Assembly: GCA_019973155.2 (NCBI GenBank)
Contig: BPQB01000006.1
Location: 186,001-250,000, forward strand
Direction: 5' to 3'
Origin: Phanerochaete sordida
Lineage: Eukaryota > Basidiomycota > Agaricomycetes > Polyporales > Phanerochaetaceae
Length of the DNA stretch: 64,000 nucleotides
Positions 1-10,251 of this stretch are shown here, piece by piece. A model generated the notes under the pieces. That model was given only the letters and a program-made list of their open reading frames with translations. It was not told where the DNA came from and did no database searches. Positions within the stretch are counted from its first letter, which is position 1; each line of letters begins with the position of its first letter. A program made the position numbers and the translations under genes.

Positions 1-2
1 CC

Positions 3-224
3 AAGTTCCTGCTCATGATCGTCACGGGCGCGGTCGGCAGCCTCGTGATGCGCCTCATGCACCGTCCGCCGCCCGAGCAGCCCACGCCGCAGGCGAAGCC
101 CAAGCCCGAGGCGAAGCCCCGCCCTGCTGTGGCTGCGACGGCCGCGGCGCCTGCTGCCGAGAGCACGACGCCGGCGGGGAGCCCGAAGAAGACGCCGTCG
201 AAGAAGAAGGGCGGGAAGAAGTGA
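3..224 (+). CDS. C-terminal end of an unrecognised membrane protein (5' truncated by the window edge)
   Basis: An open frame enters at the window edge and ends with a stop at 222-224, so only the last 73 or so residues are visible. They hold one hydrophobic stretch (KFLLMIVTGAVGSLVMRLM) followed by a Pro/Ala/Lys-rich tail ending in a lysine cluster (KKKGGKK). This looks like a last transmembrane helix with a basic cytosolic tail. The lysines are not placed as a classical KKXX signal. I do not recognise the family. The gene runs towards MGM101, which converges from the other strand. Confidence 0.55.
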   Translation, partial: KFLLMIVTGAVGSLVMRLMHRPPPEQPTPQAKPKPEAKPRPAVAATAAAPAAESTTPAGSPKKTPSKKKGGKK

Positions 225-435
225 TCGACTACTGTAGCCTGGAGTTGTGTATTTGCTGTATCTGTTTTCGCACCTGGGTTGGATTCGCTGGGACCTGGAT
301 TAACTGTAATCTGGATGACTGCGTTAATGTATTTTGCTGTGGTATGCATGTATGAGTGGTGTGAGTGGTCATTAGAACGAGCAGAGTCTAGGTAGTCTAC
401 AACGGCCTCCGAGTGTCCCAGGCGAGAAGTGCGGC

Positions 436-1455
436 CTACTCCTTGTACGGGTAGTCGAACTTGGGCTGGTCCTTCCGCCTCCACAGCTTCTTCCTGCAAA
501 GACAGTTAGTACAGCGCTGCGAACGGTGCCAGAAGGACACGCACTTCTTCTTGGTGGGCAGGTGCTCTGCAAAGACTTCCACGCAGAACTTTGCCTTGAA
601 CTCGCGGATGAAGCGTGGGTCCCAGAGCTCGCTTGCGACGCCGAGGTCCTTGCAGCAGCGCATCAGCGCGTTGCTCTTCACGGCTTCTGTGGCGGTTGGA
701 ATGCCGTTCGGGTCGAAGTATTCCTGCTCGCCGCGGGCGACTGCGACTAGCCTACATTACTTGTGAGTACATGGTCCGCCTACGAGGATGGTTGGGAGAC
801 GCACCGGCCGAGGCAAACGAGCGCATACTCCCTGCTAACAACCTTCGGCCCAACGTTCGTCTCGCTCCGCGGCGCGAGGCCCCATCCACCCGGGCCAAAC
901 GCCCTGTTCAGCACCCGGCGGTACTTGATCTCGGGCAGGTATATCAAGCCGTCTGCAGGCAGCGCATGAGCACACACAGCGCACGCAAAGCGCAGCGCAC
1001 GCACCCGGCTTCATCTCCACGTCCTGCGGGTCGATCGGCGCAAGCAGCACCTCCGCGACCTCCTTCGGGAACGGCGCCGCCGACAGCCCGTGGTAGCTCT
1101 TCGACCAGTCCGTGCCCGGCGCATCGGGCAGGGCCCCGTCCGCGCTCGAGGGCGCGAACGGGTCGCCGCCGCCACCCGGCGTCGACGCCGACGCCGACGC
1201 CGACGCCGGGGCAGCGGGCGCGGCAGGCGCGGCCGGGGGCGCGGAGGCACCCGCCATGTCCGCACGCAGCTCCGCCTCGATGTCGCTCGCGGTGCTGGCG
1301 TGCTTCGCGGGCGGCGCGGTGCGCAGCACGGCGGGCGTCGTCGTCGCGCGGGGCGGCCAGGCGGTGGTCTTCACGCCGCGTGCGGCGGTGCGCGGTGGCG
1401 GCGCGAGGGCGGCGCGGGCGTGCGCGAGGGTGCGGGAGGCGAGGCGGGACGCCAT
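436..1455 (-). CDS. MGM101: Mitochondrial genome maintenance protein Mgm101
   Basis: Mgm101 is a single-strand annealing protein of mitochondrial nucleoids, needed for mtDNA recombination and repair. Four exons (1455-1005, 952-805, 751-545, 493-436) give 287 residues. The N-terminal 120 or so residues are Arg/Ala-rich and lack conserved sequence, as expected of a mitochondrial presequence and linker. The conserved core starts at [16 protein letters not shown] and continues through [40 protein letters not shown] and the C-terminal [17 protein letters not shown]. The last intron has a textbook branch site (TACTAAC on the coding strand). The first ATG of the open frame is used. Family assignment is very secure; the extent of the presequence is inferred. 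Confidence 0.95.
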
Positions 1456-2135
1456 GGTCGGCGCGGGAGGATGGAAAAAGTTGGGCGGGCTGCGCGGCTA
1501 CGGTTCTGTTTGCTAGGCGCCGCGGGGCAGCGTCTGGCCGCGATCGGCTGATGCGCCCTTTTGATGCGCCCTGCGCGCCTGCGTCCGCGCTTGGGCTGCG
1601 TTCGTGCGCTCTGTCCGCGACGCCGACGCCGTCCCCGTCCCCGAATCGAAACACATGTGCTGGCCGCCTCGGGAACACGACACAGTCGTGAGCCCGCCGC
1701 CGTGCCGTTTGACTCAGGCGCTGTGCGGCGTGCGTCGTGGCCGCGGGGAGGCACTGCTGGGAGAATCAACCATCAGGACAGCGACGGGGTGAAACATGGG
1801 CATGGCGTGTTGCCAGAGCCAGCGACGCGCTGCCCGTTGTCCGGCTGCGTGTCGCCTCGCTCCCGACATGGTCGGCTCTGATATCTCGCACAGCCCCTCG
1901 CCCGCAGGCCGCCCTGCGCGAAGCGGCTCTTCACCCAGGTCTGATCCAAAACCCCTTCGCCGCCTGCGGTCCAACCATCTCCTGCGCTGAGCTGGCCTCA
2001 AGCGGTGATTCACTCGCCACCCTGCCTCTTCACTTCCTGTACATTCTTTGACCTCTTAAAGTCTCTGACCCCCCTCGCTTGCCAGGCCGGCCCTGGCTTT
2101 GTACTCTGACTTGCGGGGCTCACCAGCCTCTCGCT
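1456..2135. promoter_or_regulatory. Intergenic region between divergent MGM101 and the seven-helix protein gene
   Basis: This 680-base gap separates two divergently transcribed genes and must hold both promoters. I see pyrimidine-rich stretches before the right-hand start codon at 2136 but no convincing TATA box, RNA gene or repeat. Open frames in it are short and lack recognisable family features. Confidence 0.4.
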
Positions 2136-4965
2136 ATGTCTTTCCCTGGATGGCCTCCCATAATGTTGGGTAGTCCTGACGCTGCGGACGATTCCATCGC
2201 AGAGTACTACCTTAACCATCCAAACGGGTAAGTCAGTGTCCTCATCCTAGGTGTCACGCGACTGACGCGTATGCTGCCAGTCGCATCGTATCTGCGTTTT
2301 TTCTAGGATGTGTCTTCATGAACGGCCTGCAGTACATGACCAGCTCGCTCTTCTTCCAAGGTATCCTGGTCCGCCTGCACGCGTTAATTCAGCTCTTCCG
2401 CCGCCGCATGCCCGGACGCCGGGTCAACCTGGTGCTTCCCGTGACGAACAGGGAGAAGGGAGCCTTCGATGACGACGAAGACGAGACGGCGTCTCTGCGC
2501 GAGTACAACGATCACGCCGCCCTCATCTTCACCCTCAACTTGTGCTTCTTCCTCGCCGGACTCGCGCAGTTCATCTCGCTTCTGGCGTTTCGCGACGGGA
2601 ATACCTGGAACACAGGCTGTGGTGCGTCGTCTGTGCCTCTCGGGCTTCTATCCCTCATCGACGTTCCGCACGCATACAGCATTTGTGGTCGCATGGGGAG
2701 GCATGGCTTCTCAGCTTGGCCGGCTACTCGGGCTACTGATCCTAACCATCGAACTGAGTCGGATCCACGCCAAGCGATGGGAGCTGCCTGCCTTGTGTGG
2801 TCTCGCATTTGTTGGACTAGGTGAGTAACCCCCTCACTACATATGGCTTGATTGATGAAAGTGCAATAAGGGTTCATGTTCGCGACAAATGCCACGAACA
2901 GCGGGACGACGAGGTGTGCACTCTGTTCCCGCCGTTGCGTCGCGACTCACCCGCGGATGTAGAATGGTACAAAGTGCAGGCACTGCGTTCTGCTACAAGA
3001 AGCGGTGCGCCTCGCGATCCACAGGCACCGTCGATTTGCTCATGACTGATCGCCTCCAGGTTCCTCCCCACCACCGTGACATCGAGCGTCATCCGGCTCA
3101 TCATCGAGACGCATCTCGTCATCCGCCTTGTGGCGCTCTCCCAGAGTCGCAGCCGGTGGCTCAGCGCCCGCTCGGTGAAGGCCGTCGTCATCGTGCGCGC
3201 GTGCAGCCTCCTGCTGCTCGACCTGCTCACGGTCGTGCCGGACGCGATCAGCACGAACGTCGTGGCCGACTTCCTCCCGTTCAGCCTCGGCGCGCTCATC
3301 GTGCTCGGTACGTCTTTCCGCGGCACACGCTGCTGCCGCCCGCTCACAGCCTCCTCTCTCCCAGTGGCGTTCAACTGGAGGGCGACGGCCCTCGGTCCCT
3401 CCGGCCGCACAAACGTGCAGTCGCTCGTCTACGTGTCGAAGCCCACGTCCGACCCGCTGCTCGCGCCGACGCCGTTCACGCTCCACCTCCCACGCCAGTA
3501 CCGCCGCAGCGCGCACAGCTGGTGCAGCCAGTCCGCGCACCCCGCGCCATCCACAGCACACGACCTCGTAGAAGACGAGCCCGAGTCCGACGACGAGGCG
3601 CTGTCCACCACGCCGCTCAGCTCCGCCGTCATCTCCGTCGCGAGCCCCGCGCAGCGGCGCTCCGTGAAGCAGGTCACGCTCCGCGTGCCCGGCGCAGGCC
3701 CGCCCGCCCCGCACAGCGCCCCGCCGCAGTTCCCGGCCTTCACCGCCGTCCCGCGCAAGATCCTGCCCTCGCAGGCCGCGCTCGCCGCGCAGCTCGACGC
3801 CGAGGCCGCCGCGCGGCGAGACCAGCCCTCGGGCCCCGCGCTGCCGCGCACAGGCACGCACACCACCGCGACGCTGCTCTTCGACGAGGACACCCCCGAC
3901 CCGAGCCCCAGCCCCGCCTCGCCCACCTCTGCGATCCTCGGCTCGGACATCCTCCAGCGCTCGCCTCGCACGCGCCGCGCCAGCGCCCTGCTCGCCTCGC
4001 CCGCGCCCACACAGACCAGCTTCGCCCTCTCCCCCGCCGCCTCGCGCCGCACGACCCTCCGCCGCTCGTACGCCTCGACGCGCAGCCCGTCCTCGCCCTC
4101 CTCCGAGGGGCCCGCCTCCGCGCTCAGCCGCGCGAGCAGCTCCCGCCGCGCGCGCCTCTCGCCGCTCGACGCGGCGCCCCGCCACATGTGGCGCCGCCGC
4201 CCGTCGATGCGCGCGAGCACCGGCGCCGAGGAGCTCGCGCCCGTGCGCGAGGCCTCGCCCGCGCCTCCCCCCTCTCCACACTCTCCCGACGGCGAAACTG
4301 AAGCTGACGCAGCGACGCCCGCACGCACGCGCCGCGGCACGTTCGGACACAGCGTGCGCGCCTCGCGCCGCACGACGGCCCTGTCGCTCGCGAGCCTCTT
4401 CCGCGCGCCCGCGACGCCCGTGCCGCCGCTGCCCGCCGTGCTCCCGCCGTCGCCGGGCAGCCAGGACGCACCGGGCAGCCAGGACGCGCCGGTCAGCAAG
4501 AGCGCGCCGCGCCGCTTCGCGCTCCCCGCGCTCGCGCTGCCCGCGCTTGCGCTGCCCGTGCCGCGCGTGCAGGTGTCGCCCGCGTCGCCGGCGACGCGCG
4601 CGCTCTTCACTGCGCCCTCCACCACTCCCTCCATCTTGCCCACCACCGCTCCCACCACCTTGCCCGCTGCCGCTTCCACGGCATCGCAGCCGGGTGCTCC
4701 AGGAGACGCGGGGTTCGCGCGCCCGGCGAGCGCGGCGCTGCGCGGCCCGCGGCCGCTGCCGTCTGCGCTGCTGTCGGGCGGTGCGCTGCGCGCGCGGCGC
4801 GATGCGGAGATGCGGGGCGCGTTGGGTGCGCTCGGCGGGCCCGGATTCGGGGCCGGGTCCGACGCTGTGCGCGGGCACCGGCGTGCGAACAGCTCGCCGT
4901 CGGAGTATGCGCTGCGGTCGGCTGTGGGTTTGGAGACGGTGACGCGGCCGAGTATGCAGTGGTAG
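2136..4965 (+). CDS. Orphan seven-transmembrane protein with a long Ser/Pro/Ala-rich cytoplasmic tail
   Basis: Seven exons (2136-2227, 2281-2621, 2680-2820, 2871-2913, 2963-3004, 3060-3307, 3365-4965) give 835 residues. Six introns are 48-58 bases, and the last (57 bases) does not shift frame. Hydrophobic segments, in order, lie near IVSAFFLGCVFMNGLQYM, AALIFTLNLCFFLAGLAQF, GRLLGLLILTIEL, LPALCGLAFVGLGFMF, VIRLIIETHLVIRLVAL, VIVRACSLLLLDLLTVV and FLPFSLGALIVLVAF. That gives about seven helices in the first 330 residues. The remaining 500 or so residues are disordered, rich in Ser, Pro, Ala and Arg, with many possible phosphorylation sites. The layout resembles fungal 7TM receptor-like proteins, but I cannot name a family, so receptor function is inference. 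The two smallest exons (43 and 42 bases) are the least certain part. Confidence 0.75.
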
Positions 4966-5374
4966 AGGCGAAGGGGTGGGCTGAGCTGTATGTGTGCGTA
5001 ATCGATGTGGGCCCTGGATGGACCGTTGATTGAGATGGCTACGACTGTTATGACCTTCGTACATTACCTGCGTGGCTTCTGCCCACTATTACATGGACCT
5101 AGTGGTGCGTGTGCGGTCTTCTTACCGAAATACGCTCGAGAAATACCGTAATAATCGAGAGACCTGCTCCATTCTATCCACCAACCGCACGCACCAGCCA
5201 CGCTTTGTGTCGGAACTAGTAAACTAATCATGTTGTCACAAACTACGGTGTCGGTATCTAGAGACGATTATTCCTTGAAGAGAGAGGGAGGAACGCAAGA
5301 CGTGCGGTCGAGAAATCAAGTCTTAATAGCATAAAAAGCAGGGGAAAGAGCGAGTGTAGAGAAATCATCAACAA
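4966..5374. other. Intergenic region, convergent 3' ends
   Basis: About 410 bases between the converging ends of the seven-helix gene and the verprolin gene. It becomes AT-richer around 5100-5340, consistent with 3' untranslated regions. I see no gene or repeat here. Confidence 0.5.
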
Positions 5375-6882
5375 TCAAAGTACTGCGAGGTTGAAATCCG
5401 ACCCGCGCTGCCTCCCACCCGCATACTTCCTCGGAGTCTTGGTGAACGGGCGTGGAGGTGGGAAGCCAATGTTGGGGAAGGTGTGCGAACCGATGGTTGG
5501 CGGTGGCGAAGGAACTGCGTTGTTTGTTAGCTATAGCACAACACACTTAGACTAATAGGACCACTCACTCTTTCTCTGTGTACCATTCGCCGACCCGTTT
5601 GTCTGCGGCGGTGCAGCAAACGCAGACGGCGTCCTACTAGGAGGCGCAGAAGGGGGCGGTGCGGGAGCCGAAATCGTCCTCGCGCGAGCCGGCGATGGCC
5701 CAGGAGGGGGCGGAGGAGGCGCCGATGGCGGAGCAGGGTGGGACACAGGCGGAGGAGGCGGAGGAGGCGCCGCAGGAGGCGAAGGCGTGCTTCGTATCGG
5801 CGGGGGCGCTGCACGAGTGGGCGGCGGCGGAGGAGTCGCGTGCCGGGAAGCGGGAGACGGCCCCGGCGGCGGAGGCGGCGCCGGCTCTGCCTCTCTTACG
5901 AGGTCGCGCACGCGTTGTGGGGGCGCAGGCGCTGCGCTGGTCGGTCGCGCGGGCGGCGGAGGCGCGTGCTTCCGAGCTGGCGGCGGGGGCGGGACTGCGC
6001 GCGCAGGACCACCGTTCGTTGATGCGGAGTGGACGATCGCAGAGACAGGCCGAGCAGGCGGAGGAGGCGGGACCCGTGCAGGCGTGCTCGGCGGAGCAGG
6101 CACCCTCCTCGCTGGTGTTGCGGGCGCGGCGGATGCTGGACGGGGCGGGGGTGCTGGGGCCGCAGAGTGCGGCCGAGCAGGCGGAGGCGGAGGCACGGCA
6201 CGTGATGGCAGCGAGATTGGCGAGGCAGAGTGGGTCGTGGTGGGGGTGGACGGCTCGCTTCTTGGCGGAGGCGGCGGCCTGCGCGGCGGAGCTGGAGGTG
6301 CCGAAGGAGGCGGGGGAGGAGCAGAGCGCGAGGGTGCAATTGGCGGTGCGCGAACAGGAAGCGTTGGAGGCTTGGGAGCAGCATGTGTGGGCGCAGGAGG
6401 CGCAGGGGGTGCAACAGGAGGTCTGCCAGGCGGCGGCGGGGGTCGGCTCGGAGGCGTGGGTGCAGCACTCGGCGCTGGTCGGCTAGGAGGTGCAGGCGGT
6501 GCAGGCGGCGTCGGTGCTGCGGGAGCCGTCCCGTTTCGCTTTGGTATCGTCGGTGGTTTGCCCAAGTTGGGCGGCGGTTTAGCTGTAGGGTATCGTGAGC
6601 CGCCGCGGTGCGACGATGATACGGTGGATACGCACCTGGGCCGCTGCCCGCCGGCTTCAACTTTGGTATGCCCCCTGCAAATAGCCCGCCCAGCTGCGGC
6701 GGTCCTCCGCCACCGCCTATTGCTGGAGCGGATGGTGCAGACGAGGCAACACCGCCGCCGACTCGACCCCCGCCCCCTGCACTCTTCGCAGTGTCTACCT
6801 GGGGCGCACTGCGGTCATTTGTCTCCGCCTTTTTCAGTCTCTTGCCGGCCTGAATGGCCTTGAGCAGCTCTGGCGTGGCCAT
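5375..6882 (-). CDS. VRP1: Verprolin / WIP-family actin regulator
   Basis: Verprolin (yeast Vrp1, animal WIP) binds actin monomers and the WASP homologue Las17 at cortical actin patches. Exons 6882-6636, 6582-5569 and 5514-5375 give 466 residues. The N-terminus carries a WH2-type actin-binding motif (LLKAIQAGKRLKKAETNDRS) followed by Gly-rich sequence. The middle 340 residues are almost entirely Pro/Ala/Ser with many PPPPP runs, as expected for profilin- and SH3-binding tracts. The last exon (IGFPPPRPFTKTPRKYAGG) resembles the conserved C-terminal region of fungal verprolins that contacts Las17. The low-complexity coding DNA produces long meaningless open frames on the opposite strand. The internal splice choices fit the family but were not checked against transcripts. 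Confidence 0.88.
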
Positions 6883-7390
6883 GGCTTAAATCACAGGTGC
6901 GAGTTTTGGCCTGTAGTGAGGGAGATGAGAGTGGAAGGAAAGCTTGGGCGATGACCGAATACCTGGTAAGCGCCTATTTGTACAATCGTGCAGCCCGGCT
7001 GCGCAGTGAGTACGCTCACTGCTCGCAGCAATCTTGGCACTGCGCCTCAAAATTTTGGTTAGAACACGCTGAGCGCGGTCAGCCTCATGTCATACGACAT
7101 GCAGATGGAATATGGGCGTAGCAGCAGCTCCGGGCCACGCAGGATCACTCAACGTGGCACCGCTTTGCGGCTGGGTCAAGCTTGAGCTTGAGCGCGCACA
7201 ACACCGCTACAAGCAGATGTCGGCCGTCGGCGTCGACGCCTTCGTGTAATCCACTTGACTCTGATCACGCACAGACTGAGGCGTAGAGAGATGTTTCATT
7301 ATGGTATGAGATGCATGGGAGAAAGAGCAAGGAAACGATGATACAACAGAGGAGACTCCAGTCCGACGCGTAATCCCTATATAAATTAAA
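6883..7390. other. Intergenic region upstream of verprolin, downstream of PDI
   Basis: About 500 bases between two minus-strand genes, holding the PDI 3' end (AT-rich near 7380) and the presumed verprolin promoter. No gene, repeat or clear TATA box is visible. Confidence 0.4.
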
Positions 7391-9039
7391 TCAAAGCTCG
7401 TCGTGGTGACCGAGAGGCTCCTGCGCCTCGGACTCGGACTCGGGCGGTGGCGGTGCAGTCTCGTTGCGCTTCTCGAGCGAGTTCGAGGCGTTCTCCTCAA
7501 TGAAGGTGACGAGGCTCTCGAGCGTGCGGTCGCCGTCGTAGTCGATGAACTCCTTGCTGCCAGCCTTCTTGAACTTCAGCGTTGGGAAGCCAGCGATGCG
7601 GAAAGGAACAGATGGCGGGAGGTCGTTCTCAGTCGCGTCCATCTTGGCACTGATGGAATGTGTCAGCGGCGAGCCATCACGAAGCGACGACGAGAACTTA
7701 CATGACCAGACGGTCCTTGACGTCAGCGTAGCGGTCACCGAGCGAGTCCCAGGTCGCCTTGAGACGCTTGCAGTGGCCACACCAGGGCGCGTAGAACTCA
7801 ACGAAGACGTCCTTGCTGTCGTCGAAGACGACCTCGTCGAATTGCTTGCCAACAAGCTCGAAGACGCTCTCGGCCTGCTCCTCAGGAACAGCTTGGCTCT
7901 TGAGCGACGGCTCAAGCTTGCCTTCGAGGTAGCCCTCAACGAGCGCGTCGATATCCTCAGCGTCGAGCGCCTTGGACTGGTCGTAGGGGTACTTGAGCTG
8001 CTTCGTGAGGTCCTGGAGGACGAAGCTCGGCCACTTCGCCTCGGGGAGGTTCAGCGACTTGGCGTGGTCACCGAACTGGATACCGTCGATCCAGACGAAG
8101 TTGACCTTGCCCTTGTACTTCGCCGCGACGGGCTTCACGAGCTCGAGGTACTCGTCCTTCTTCGCGTCCGACGGGTCAAGGAAGAGGTACGCGAGCGGCT
8201 TGCCGCTCTGCGCGTAGACCTGGTAGTTTTCGGCGTTGACCTGGTCGAGAACGGGGACCGCGAGGTCCTTGATCCAACCCTCGAGGTCGGCGGAGGTGAG
8301 CGAGGAAATGGGGTAGGGGTACTCGGTCACAGCCTCGTCGAACTTGCGGTAGAGAATGACAGCTGGGGGCTTGACGCCAGCAGCCTCGAAAACCTCCTTG
8401 TCGGTGGTGATGCCGAAGAGGTAGTCGTCACGGTGCTTGTTCGCAGTCGCGTTGAACTCAGCAGCGAGAGCATCGGATGCAGAGTCGACGAAAGCGAGCG
8501 CGACGATCTTGTCAGCGACCTTGAACTCGTCAAAAGTCGTCTTGTCGATCGAGCCGACAGCCGGAAGCGACTGCCTGTATACTGCGTCAGCAGGGCACGG
8601 TAAACTGAGAGTCGTTGGGACGTACTTGGTCATGTAGCTGACAATGCCCTCAGAGGTGCGGGGACCAGCATACTGAACGTGCTCGCCGTTGCGGTACACC
8701 CGCAGGGTGCTGTGTGCCTCATGAGAACGCGTCCGTGCTGAGAAGCGGGCGTAGTACTCACGGGTAGCCCTGGACACCGTTCTTCTGGCAAAGGTCGGCT
8801 TCGTCGACACAGTTGACCTTGGCGAGCTTGATGCCCTTCTCCTTGAGGACAGTCGCAGCCTCCTCGTAGTGGGGAGCGAGCGCCTTGCAGTGCCCGCACC
8901 ATGGCGCGAAGAACTCGACAAGCATGAGGGGCTCGGGGTTGACGAGCTCATCGAAGGAGTCGGGGGTGAGGTCGAGGACGTCGCTGGCGAGAGCGACGGC
9001 GGCAAAGGCCAGGGCAGTGAGAGCCTTCGAGAACCGCAT
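7391..9039 (-). CDS. PDI1: Protein disulfide isomerase
   Basis: PDI oxidises and isomerises disulfides of secretory proteins in the ER lumen. Exons 9039-8762, 8709-8626, 8574-7702 and 7649-7391 give 497 residues, the usual length. Residues 1-19 form a signal peptide ([19 protein letters not shown]). The a domain has the active site APWCGHC (Cys48/Cys51), followed by the b and b' thioredoxin folds. The a' domain has a second APWCGHC (Cys386/Cys389). An acidic, Pro/Glu-rich tail ends in the ER-retrieval signal HDEL. All catalytic cysteines are present. The gene stands alone; a possible unfolded-protein-response element lies about 110 bases upstream. Confidence 0.97.
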
Positions 9040-9143
9040 TTTGGCTGCTCAGCGTCGGTGTCGGGGAGCAGAGAGATGGGGAGGGACAAGCTTCACGTCC
9101 GCCGTCGCGTTATATTGAATATCATGGGCGCCTAACGTATAGT

Positions 9144-9151
9144 ACGTGTCA
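9144..9151 (-). promoter_or_regulatory. Possible unfolded-protein-response element upstream of PDI
   Basis: The coding strand reads TGACACGT about 105-112 bases before the PDI start codon. This resembles the TGAC/ACGT core bound by Hac1/XBP1-type bZIP factors, and PDI is a standard target of that pathway. An eight-base match alone is weak evidence. Confidence 0.25.
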
Positions 9152-10251
9152 GTTAGGCCCGGGCTTAGTCACGGTTTCGGGCAGACTTTGATCCCGTTTT
9201 GGGGCGCGGGGTCGGTAGTTACCATCAAGAGTTGCCGCCTTTGGACATGGCCACGCATCCCAGGCCCCCGCCCAGACTGCCTCCGCCGCTCCCAAGCCTT
9301 CGCCCGTCCGCTTCGCCGTCGGAGGCTCGTCGCAAACAGCGAGGTCTCTCCGACAAAGCGTTCTGCAACCAACCGGCAGCCGCACACGACGGCCAGATGA
9401 CTTTGGCAGGCCCGCTGCATCTTGCGGCGGCAGTATCAGCTGAAGACGCGGCCTACGTGGCACAATTCCCTGCGTGACTGAGGCACTGCCGACGTCTGAT
9501 CCTTGCGGAGGGGAAGGCTCTGTCGGGAGGTCTCGGTGAGCTCCTTTTCTCGCGCAAAACTGCTGATGTGCGGAGCGACAAACGCTCACCTGGGGTCGTG
9601 GAATTGCAGATGGCCATGCCGAGCTAGGCTCTCCCATGCGAAGATATCGTACCAGCTGACTTCGTCGGGGCCTGCAGGGTCTCGGTACGATATGAAAGCA
9701 TCGTGTTTGCCTTTTGACATGACCTGCTACGTTGCAGTCTCCAATTGCACGCTGATCGCGCGAGACGCACCACAGGATGTCGTGTCCATTCCGTTGCAGT
9801 GCAGGCCGCTGATCGACCGTTCCCGAGTGGCGCTCTTTCTGAGGCGGTTGCGATATGAGTGGCGTACACTCGCGAGATACGTGCATCACGAATAGACATA
9901 TATGTTGCTGCTGTATTGCTTCGTAAAAGCCCAAGCTCGTTTAGAGCGGCGGCGTGTATAAGGCGATGACGCCGATGTTTTCGGGCAGGATTTCATCACT
10001 GGTTGTTCGCATTCAATCGCACGCACAATGTAGAGAATCATAGGGTGGTTTTGTTGAACGTTGGGAAAAATGACTATTCGTCGCATCCGTCCAGGAGGTT
10101 GTACTAGTACAGAAAACACAAACAAACATGAACGAGGGCATGGTAGGTCGTCGCGAATTACAGGGGAATCAAATACGGTAGCGGGTAATCCAAGCAGCAC
10201 GGGGAATCGTAGCAGTCAAAGAGCCACAGAGTCGAAGATCAAAGGAAACCA
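9152..10251. other. Intergenic region between PDI and the stomatin gene
   Basis: About 1.1 kb between the PDI promoter and the stomatin stop codon. It contains open frames on both strands (for example 9149-9934 minus), but their translations show no domain, signal peptide or known family sequence. From about 9890 the DNA is AT-richer, as expected of a 3' region. Nothing is supported here. Confidence 0.45.

Noticed and set aside
615..1691. 358-residue plus-strand frame opposite MGM101
   Set aside because: Arg-rich composition artefact of a GC-rich antisense strand.
3040..5064. 674-residue minus-strand open frame opposite the seven-helix gene
   Set aside because: Arg/Gly/Ala-rich low-complexity translation, mirror of the GC-rich tail coding sequence; the plus-strand model has helices and proper introns.
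5659..6863. Plus-strand frames rich in Gly/Glu/Ala opposite verprolin
   Set aside because: They are antisense of the poly-proline coding region.
7545..8603. 352-residue plus-strand frame opposite PDI
   Set aside because: Shadow frame; the minus strand encodes a complete PDI with both active sites.
9149..9934. 261-residue minus-strand frame upstream of PDI
   Set aside because: No domain, biased composition or family resemblance; lies where a promoter and 3' end are expected.
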